Shown: piece by piece, positions 6,239 to 11,380 of the stretch | Layout of the letters: every line of letters begins with the position of its first letter | How positions within the stretch are numbered: position 1 is the stretch's first letter | Source: Flavobacteriaceae bacterium | Lineage (GTDB): Bacteria > Bacteroidota > Bacteroidia > Flavobacteriales > Flavobacteriaceae | Direction of reading: 5' to 3' | Assembly (NCBI GenBank): GCA_015493405.1 | Contig: WGDF01000246.1 | Span: forward strand, 1-11,380 | Length of the DNA stretch: 11,380 nt | Program-made: the position numbers and the translations under genes | Notes under the pieces: model-generated | The model's input: only the letters and a program-made list of their open reading frames with translations | The model's database searches: none | What the model was told of the DNA's origin: nothing

Positions 6239-7801
6239 ATGACTTTAATGCAATGGTTTTTATTTTTTATAGGTTTGAATTTGCTTCATGGAGCAGCGAC
6301 GTATAAGTTCTATCAAAAAGCCGGAAAGGCAGCTTGGATAGCTTTTGTGCCTTTTTTAAATATTTATGAATTAATGGCTGTTGTCAATCGACCCAAATGG
6401 TGGATGATTTTCGTCTATATTCCTATCGTCAATTTATTGATGATTCCGGCATTGTGGGCGCAATTATTGGAGGTTTTCGGCAAAGCTGATTCCAAAGATA
6501 TCTGGTTGGTCTTATTGACATTGGGTTTATATTTGGCTTATATCAATTATGTCGAAATAGACCGATTAACTTACGATCCGACGCATAAAAATAAGAAAGA
6601 AACCTTGATAGGTTCCTTGGTTTTTGCTATTATAGCAGCGACTATTGTGCATACTTATTTTATTCAGCCTTATACCATTCCAACGGCTTCTCTTGAAAAA
6701 TCTTTATTGGTCGGTGATTATCTGTTTGTCAGTAAATGCAATTATGGTGCACGATTGCCTATAACAACGATTGGCTTACCGATGGTTCATGATACAATTC
6801 CGATTTTAAAATCGCGGTCTTATTTAAAATTTCCCCAACTGCCGTATCTGCGTCTTCCGGGATTTCAAAAAATTAAAAACAATGATATTGTAGTTTTTAA
6901 TTGGCCGGCGGATACCGTAAAATATTTTTTTGTAAAAGATTTGGCCCAATATAAGCCTATTGATAAAAAATCACATTATGTCAAGCGATGTGTCGGTATT
7001 GCAGGGGATTCTTTGCAAATCAAAAACGGCGTTTTATACATCAACGGTAAAAAGGTAATTTATCCCGACCGTGCTCGACTACAACATATGTATGTGGTTA
7101 AAACTAAAGATAGTATGGATTTTACGCGTCCGACTTTGATGCGATTAATCAAAAATTATAAAATCAGAGAAATTTATCCCGGGCCTAAAAAAGGCTCCTA
7201 TATCATGAATTTGACGAATGACAAGCTGAAGGTCATCAAAAATATGTCGAATGTAGAACATATCAAACTCTATGAAACCGGAAAAGGGGAGATGTATGGC
7301 GGACATAAAGATTGGGATATCAATAATTTTGGACCTATTTACATCCCCAAAAAAGGAGATGTGCTACAACTCAATAAAGAAACTTACCCTTTTTACAAAT
7401 GGATTATTTCACGCTACGACGACCATGATAAGGGGCATAAAATAGATAAGCATAAAGTGGAACTCAAAGGCAATGATGTCTATGTGGATGGCAAATTAAC
7501 TAAAACTTATAAAGTCAAACAAAATTATTATTGGATGATGGGTGACAACCGCAGTGAATCTGAAGATTCTCGTTTTTGGGGATATGTGCCCTTTGATCAT
7601 GTAGTAGGCAAACCGGTCTTTATCTGGTGGAGTATTGATAATGATCCGAGTAAAAAATTCTTAGATAAAATCCGCTGGAATCGGGTCTTTACTACAGTTA
7701 GTGGCAGTGGCAAACGCGTGTCTTATCTGTGGCCGTTTATCGGTTTAATTGTCTTGTATTTTGCAGGCGCCAAATTTCTCGGCAAAAAGAAAAAAGATTA
7801 A
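6239..7801 (+). CDS. lepB: Signal peptidase I with N-terminal DUF5684-like membrane region
   Basis: LepB is the inner-membrane serine protease that cuts signal peptides from Sec- and Tat-exported proteins. The 520 residues begin with a hydrophobic region of about three or four segments (1-105), with AAWIAFVPFLNIYELM and RPKWWMIFVYIPIVN typical of the DUF5684 domain in Bacteroidota enzymes. A further membrane segment (123-141) leads into the protease. IPTASLEKSLLVGD carries nucleophile Ser151, with Leu where many bacteria have Met. YVKRCVGIAGD carries the general base Lys249. GDNRSESEDSR (435-445) is the conserved box E. About 185 residues separate Lys249 and the GDNR box, longer than in E. 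coli. A C-terminal membrane helix (about 495-513) and a lysine tail close the protein. The wbqC-like gene follows after 4 nt. Confidence 0.94.
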   Translation: MTLMQWFLFFIGLNLLHGAATYKFYQKAGKAAWIAFVPFLNIYELMAVVNRPKWWMIFVYIPIVNLLMIPALWAQLLEVFGKADSKDIWLVLLTLGLYLAYINYVEIDRLTYDPTHKNKKETLIGSLVFAIIAATIVHTYFIQPYTIPTASLEKSLLVGDYLFVSKCNYGARLPITTIGLPMVHDTIPILKSRSYLKFPQLPYLRLPGFQKIKNNDIVVFNWPADTVKYFFVKDLAQYKPIDKKSHYVKRCVGIAGDSLQIKNGVLYINGKKVIYPDRARLQHMYVVKTKDSMDFTRPTLMRLIKNYKIREIYPGPKKGSYIMNLTNDKLKVIKNMSNVEHIKLYETGKGEMYGGHKDWDINNFGPIYIPKKGDVLQLNKETYPFYKWIISRYDDHDKGHKIDKHKVELKGNDVYVDGKLTKTYKVKQNYYWMMGDNRSESEDSRFWGYVPFDHVVGKPVFIWWSIDNDPSKKFLDKIRWNRVFTTVSGSGKRVSYLWPFIGLIVLYFAGAKFLGKKKKD

Positions 7802-7805
7802 GATT

Positions 7806-8453
7806 ATGATTTTGATTCATCCTACTTATTTCCCGACTATTGCCGCTTATGCTATGATGACTTCCGGTGATAAAATCAAATTTGAAGTTTCTGATTTTTA
7901 CGAAAAGCAAACCTTTAGAAATCGGACTTATATTCAGAGTGCCAATGCCAAACAAATGTTATCGGTGCAAGTAAAACATACCCATGCCGACGGCAAACAA
8001 TTTTATAAAGATGTTTTGGTTTCAAACGATTTTGATTGGCAAAAACTACATTGGCGCAGTTTGGAAACCGCTTATCGCACTTCGCCGTATTTTGAATTCT
8101 ATGAAGATGATTTGCAAGTTATTTTTGAGAAAAAATACAAATTTTTGGTTGATTTGAACTGCCATACAATTGAAATATTGAATAATTTACTGGAACTGGA
8201 TATGAATTCCGAAAAGACAACTGCATTTCATAAAAATTATGATGATACGGCCGATTTTCGTTATTTGAAAAATGCCAAAACAAAACACGATTTTATCGAT
8301 CAATTTCCGAAATATACGCAGATGTTTCTCGATCGCCATGATTTTATGCCCAATTTGAGTGTTTTAGATTTATTATTTATGGAAGGTCCCAATACGGTAA
8401 CTTATCTGAATCAAGTTCGCAATTTATTACAAGCTTCAGTCGTAAAACCTTGA
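7806..8453 (+). CDS. WbqC family protein
   Basis: The ATG at 7806, 4 nt after the lepB stop, gives 215 residues starting MILIHPTYFPTIAAYAMM. This is the N-terminal pattern of WbqC-like proteins, here with HPTYFP in place of the common HQPNYFP. EKQTFRNRTYIQSANAKQMLSVQV and the C-terminal FMPNLSVLDLLFMEGPNTVTYL are the other conserved blocks. Family members were first noted in O-antigen clusters, but no reaction has been proven, and in Bacteroidota they often follow lepB, as here. There is no signal peptide or membrane segment, so a cytosolic location is likely. The frame is open further upstream to a TTG at 7749, but that would overlap the lepB membrane-helix codons and adds non-conserved residues, so I chose 7806. 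Confidence 0.85.
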   Translation: MILIHPTYFPTIAAYAMMTSGDKIKFEVSDFYEKQTFRNRTYIQSANAKQMLSVQVKHTHADGKQFYKDVLVSNDFDWQKLHWRSLETAYRTSPYFEFYEDDLQVIFEKKYKFLVDLNCHTIEILNNLLELDMNSEKTTAFHKNYDDTADFRYLKNAKTKHDFIDQFPKYTQMFLDRHDFMPNLSVLDLLFMEGPNTVTYLNQVRNLLQASVVKP

Positions 8454-8540
8454 TGATTTTTTTAGATAATTTGCACATATATCAGTCTGTTTTTTAATAA
8501 AAAAAATTACCTTGGGCTTGCTAAATTTAAGATATTTATT

Positions 8541-9554
8541 ATGAAAGCAAAATCTTATCATTATAATTTGGAAATGGCCCATCCCTTTGGTATTTCCCGT
8601 TCTGTTCATACCATACAACCGACCTTTATTGTGACTTTGGAGCAAGATGGTGTAATCGGTTATGGTGAAGCCACGCAAAACAGATATTACAAGGTCACAC
8701 CGGAGAATTTACAAGCGGGTTTTGAAGTTTTGAAACCTTTGGTTGAAAAATATAATTTTACGACACCTGAAGATTTCTATGATAATTTTTTGAAACCGCA
8801 TTTAAAAGATTTTCGTTTTTTATTAGCTGCATTTGACGAAGCCGCCAATGACTTATATGGCAAATTATTAAAAAAACCTTTATGGCAGATTTGGCAATAT
8901 GAAGTTGATCATTTGCCGTTGTCAACTTATACCATAGCGATTGATAAGATTGAGGTTATGAAAGAAAAACTTCTGGAGCAACCTTGGCCTATTTATAAAA
9001 TAAAATTAGGAACCGATCACGATATTGAGATTGTCCAAAGTTTGCGGGCGTTAACCGACCGTCCTTTCAGAATTGATGCCAATACCGCTTGGTCGGCACA
9101 ACAAACCATTGAAAATGCAAAAATATTGAAAGACTTAGGCGTTGAATTCATTGAGCAACCGCTGCCTTATGATCAATATGAAGCGATGAAAACGGTCAAA
9201 AAACGATCCGTCTTACCCCTAATAGCAGATGAATCTGTCCGAACAGAAAAGGATGTCATGAAATGTTTAGATAGTTTTAATGGTATTAACGTTAAATTGG
9301 TTAAAGCCGGAGGTATCACACCGGCAAGACGCATGTTGACTGAGGCGAAGGCTCTGGGGCTTAAAACTATGATTGGGTGTATGACAGAATCTTCTATTGG
9401 TATTTCTGCAGCTGCACAGCTTTTGCCTTTATGTGATTATGCCGATTTGGATGGGGCTATTCTCTTAAAAAAAGATATAGCGCAAGGCGTCAAACTTGAA
9501 AATGGCCATTTTAGACTCCCCCAAGCGAATGGTACAGGGGCGCATTTACTTTAA
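8541..9554 (+). CDS. Dipeptide epimerase (L-Ala-D/L-Glu epimerase type), enolase superfamily
   Basis: The enzyme inverts the second residue of a dipeptide, typically L-Ala-D-Glu to L-Ala-L-Glu during reuse of murein peptides in the cytosol. The 337 residues show the capping domain (about 1-115) and a TIM barrel. Catalytic and metal-binding residues are all visible: KIK (153-155) with the first catalytic Lys, metal ligands Asp179 (RIDAN), Glu205 (IEQPLP) and Asp230 (IADES), and the second Lys252 (NVKLVKAGG). Late in the protein, CMTESSIG and DYADLDGA follow; DLD (302-304) is the aspartate pair that binds the dipeptide amino group and separates this group from muconate cycloisomerases and o-succinylbenzoate synthases. 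The exact dipeptide preference cannot be read from sequence. The 87-bp gap upstream holds a weak TACCTTGG element at 8508, so it may have its own promoter. Confidence 0.92.
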   Translation: MKAKSYHYNLEMAHPFGISRSVHTIQPTFIVTLEQDGVIGYGEATQNRYYKVTPENLQAGFEVLKPLVEKYNFTTPEDFYDNFLKPHLKDFRFLLAAFDEAANDLYGKLLKKPLWQIWQYEVDHLPLSTYTIAIDKIEVMKEKLLEQPWPIYKIKLGTDHDIEIVQSLRALTDRPFRIDANTAWSAQQTIENAKILKDLGVEFIEQPLPYDQYEAMKTVKKRSVLPLIADESVRTEKDVMKCLDSFNGINVKLVKAGGITPARRMLTEAKALGLKTMIGCMTESSIGISAAAQLLPLCDYADLDGAILLKKDIAQGVKLENGHFRLPQANGTGAHLL

Positions 9555-9595
9555 AAAATTGAGGCCATCCTTTTTTAGGACAGCCTCGGTTTGTT
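9555..9595. terminator. Bidirectional terminator between the epimerase and lipoprotein genes
   Basis: GAGGC-ca-TCCT (9561-9571) pairs with AGGA-ca-GCCTC (9577-9587), a 9-bp stem with a symmetric CA/CA internal loop and a T-rich apical loop. It starts 6 nt after the epimerase stop. On the plus strand GGTTTGTTTG follows; on the minus strand the better run ATTTTTT follows. It can therefore serve both converging genes and looks stronger for the minus-strand pair. Confidence 0.75.
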
Positions 9596-9632
9596 TGTTG
9601 CTATTTGTGTTTTAGGAGATGAGAGCAGGCGT

Positions 9633-10688
9633 TTAATGAAAACCTAAATCTCCCGGAATTAAACCAACGGTTTGTGTTTTAATGAGTTGATTATCAGATA
9701 GCTTATAAGCAGATACTTTACCTTCTTGTTGATAGTCTAAGGCATCTGTTATATACAAAACGCCCTCATGAGTTTCCATATTGTATGCACTGCCGTTATA
9801 ATTTATAATTTCTGAAGAGGGAAGTGCCGTAGCAGTTGTTCCCATCTGATATACTTTTCCGTTAAGGTAATAATATAATTGGTCGCCATCCAAACTTAAA
9901 AATTTGGGATGTTCTGTTGTAGCAAAATCAAAAGTTGCTACAATATTGAAATTATTAGCGAGGTCTATTTTATAAAGTTGTCCTGCCGTTTCAGCACCGG
10001 TCCAAGAGGGTTCTCCACCACAAAGCACCCATAAAAACCCGTCTTTAACGACCATTGAGTTAGGCCTGTCGCCAACTGTAAGCACTGTATTTATTTGCTT
10101 TAAAACCAAGTCGAAAACAGTGACTTTATGATTCGTGCCCCAGGCGCCTTGATGGGCAACAAATAGATAATTATCACTTTTGACCATTTTTTCAGGGCCT
10201 AGATCCACAGGAATATTTCCGGTAACTTCGTCCGTATTGGTGTTTATAATGGCTAAATAATCATCGGTAGCATCAGAAGGATCCCCCCAGCAAGTAACTA
10301 AAGCCGTATGCAATCCAATATTTTCCATATAACGTGGATTGGATAAACCACTTGCAATCGTTACCTTTTTTTTCATCGTTTTAGCATCGGTGACTTCTAT
10401 TTTGTTGGAGCCGGTTACAACAATATAAGCTTTGTCATTGGCAAAACTTATAGATTGTGCTTGGTCGCCTAGAGGTAGATTATTAGTTGCTTGATAAATG
10501 TCGTTGCTGACTTGAGCCAATTGGTCGTCTGCAAAACTGATACTGGCATTTCCGTGTCCAAATTGCCCTTCATTGACGATGAAAACACCGGAGGAAAAAG
10601 CCCCTTCATCAATGGTGGTTTTGGGTTTTTTACAAGAGGATAAACCTAATATCAGGACTAAGGTTAAGAGTAAATTAATTCTTTTCAT
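9633..10688 (-). CDS. YncE/DUF5074-like beta-propeller lipoprotein, BtuG-like
   Basis: The 351-residue protein starts with a lipoprotein signal, MKRINLLLTLVLILGLSSC, with lipobox LSSC and lipidated Cys19. The rest is built of repeats of the beta-propeller kind, for example AQSISFANDKAYIVVTGSNK, RPNSMVVKDGFLWVLCGG and HPKFLSLDGDQLYYYLNGK. Early on, SGVFIVNEGQFGHGNASISF is the block typical of DUF5074/YncE-like surface proteins of Bacteroidota. BtuG of Bacteroides belongs to this class; it is a surface lipoprotein that binds vitamin B12 and hands it to its TonB-dependent receptor. Here too the gene follows a receptor gene with only 5 nt between them, so they form one transcript. Binding of B12 is inferred from this arrangement; other ligands are possible. 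After Cys19 the residues are KKPKTT, with no obvious acidic export signal for the cell surface. Confidence 0.82.
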   Translation of the reverse strand: MKRINLLLTLVLILGLSSCKKPKTTIDEGAFSSGVFIVNEGQFGHGNASISFADDQLAQVSNDIYQATNNLPLGDQAQSISFANDKAYIVVTGSNKIEVTDAKTMKKKVTIASGLSNPRYMENIGLHTALVTCWGDPSDATDDYLAIINTNTDEVTGNIPVDLGPEKMVKSDNYLFVAHQGAWGTNHKVTVFDLVLKQINTVLTVGDRPNSMVVKDGFLWVLCGGEPSWTGAETAGQLYKIDLANNFNIVATFDFATTEHPKFLSLDGDQLYYYLNGKVYQMGTTATALPSSEIINYNGSAYNMETHEGVLYITDALDYQQEGKVSAYKLSDNQLIKTQTVGLIPGDLGFH

Positions 10689-10693
10689 ATTGA

Positions 10694-11380
10694 TTAAATT
10701 TTAAAATTAAAAATAAGTTCATAATTTCGTCCGGGCTGCGGGCGCGTCGGAACATTTTCGTAATAGGTATTCAGTATATTGTTGAGGTTGATCAAAATAT
10801 TGATATGCCGGTTAAAATAATAGGCCAAAGATACATGATGTAATTGATATGCGGGCAAATATTTGCTATTAGTGCTGGTCGTATAGATTCGGCCTTGATA
10901 TCGGAACCGGTATTGAAAACCAAATTTTTTATATTTGAAACTTAAAATGTTTAAACCCATTAATTGTGGTGTAAAGGCCAAATATTTTTCAGTTTTATGA
11001 TTAATCGCTTGTTGATAAGTCAGATGGAATTCATCGCTTAAAATTATTTTGGAGTAGGACTTTATTTTCTTTTCTCCTGAAATTTCAAGTCCTTTGTATA
11101 TAACGGTTTCAAAATTTTGAGGTTGCCATAGTTGAGCTCCCGGCGTCCATTTAATCAGGTTGTGACTGTTAATCAGAAAACCGGTAAAGTGTAAATTGAG
11201 TTTTTCCGTTACAAAATCATAACCAATTTCCGAACTGTAACTTTCTTCAGGTTTTAAACCGGTGTTACCTCCCGGTTGCCAATACAAATCATTAAAAGTC
11301 GGTAAACGAAAATTTTTGGAAGTATTAAATCTGAAATGATGTTTTTGTTGCCATTGATAGGAAATTTCAACAGCACCGAC
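10694..11380 (-). CDS. TonB-dependent outer-membrane receptor, C-terminal part (gene runs off the right edge)
   Basis: The frame is open to the window edge and gives the last 228 residues of the receptor. SKNFRLPTFNDLYWQPGGNT, then GLKPEES, is the conserved motif in the distal half of BtuB-like and siderophore-type TonB-dependent barrels. After it come alternating aromatic and polar strands with turns, such as SEIGYDFVTEKLNLHFTGFL and HHVSLAYYFNRHINILINLN, and then NNILNTYYENVPTRPQPGRN, the usual penultimate block. The last strand is YELIFNFKI, ending in Ile rather than the more usual Phe. The plug domain, TonB box and signal peptide lie beyond the window. A TTG at 11287 is internal and not a start. 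The gene heads the transcript that continues into the BtuG-like lipoprotein. A role in vitamin B12 uptake is inferred from that partner. Confidence 0.9.
   Translation of the reverse strand, partial: VGAVEISYQWQQKHHFRFNTSKNFRLPTFNDLYWQPGGNTGLKPEESYSSEIGYDFVTEKLNLHFTGFLINSHNLIKWTPGAQLWQPQNFETVIYKGLEISGEKKIKSYSKIILSDEFHLTYQQAINHKTEKYLAFTPQLMGLNILSFKYKKFGFQYRFRYQGRIYTTSTNSKYLPAYQLHHVSLAYYFNRHINILINLNNILNTYYENVPTRPQPGRNYELIFNFKI

Noticed and set aside
7749..7805. TTG-initiated extension of the WbqC-family gene
   Set aside because: It overlaps the coding region of the lepB C-terminal helix and adds residues outside the conserved WbqC start; ATG 7806 fits the family.

Overview
The window looks like an ordinary chromosomal segment of an AT-rich member of the Bacteroidota. 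The pointers are: -7 promoter elements of the TAnnTTTG type, weak or absent Shine-Dalgarno sequences, the order parA-parB-DUF5683-lepB-wbqC, a signal peptidase I carrying an N-terminal DUF5684-like membrane region, and a TonB-dependent receptor followed by a surface lipoprotein of the BtuG/DUF5074 kind. The order or family cannot be fixed from this sequence alone.

Layout. Positions 1-170 (minus) hold the 5' end of an isopentenyl-diphosphate isomerase gene (idi). It is divergent from a small membrane protein of the DUF4395 family (303-788, plus), whose promoter carries an operator-like dyad and whose mRNA ends in a perfect 16-bp terminator. A tRNA-Arg(CCU) gene (886-957, minus) sits 18 nt downstream of clpC (976-3564, minus), the AAA+ unfoldase of the ClpCP protease. 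A hairpin that includes the clpC stop codon separates the two. A 370-bp non-coding stretch with divergent promoters leads to the plus-strand cluster parA (3935), parB (4727), DUF5683 (about 5608), lepB (6239) and a WbqC-family gene (7806). Next, after an 87-bp gap, comes a dipeptide epimerase (8541-9554, plus). A hairpin usable in both directions separates it from a minus-strand pair entering from the right edge: the C-terminal part of a TonB-dependent receptor (10694-11380) followed 5 nt later by a beta-propeller lipoprotein (9633-10688).

How the genes work together. ParA/ParB segregate the chromosome origin. LepB removes signal peptides from exported proteins. ClpC with ClpP (not in the window) degrades proteins. 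The dipeptide epimerase acts on murein-derived dipeptides. The receptor and lipoprotein form an outer-membrane uptake unit that most resembles BtuB-BtuG for vitamin B12, although the substrate is inferred.

I see no CRISPR array, insertion sequence, phage gene or defence system, and no clearly new multi-gene system. The most unusual point is the DUF5683 gene. Its reading frame encodes a full signal peptide directly after parB but has no ATG, GTG or TTG ahead of it, which suggests an ATA (or ATT) start overlapping the parB stop codon.
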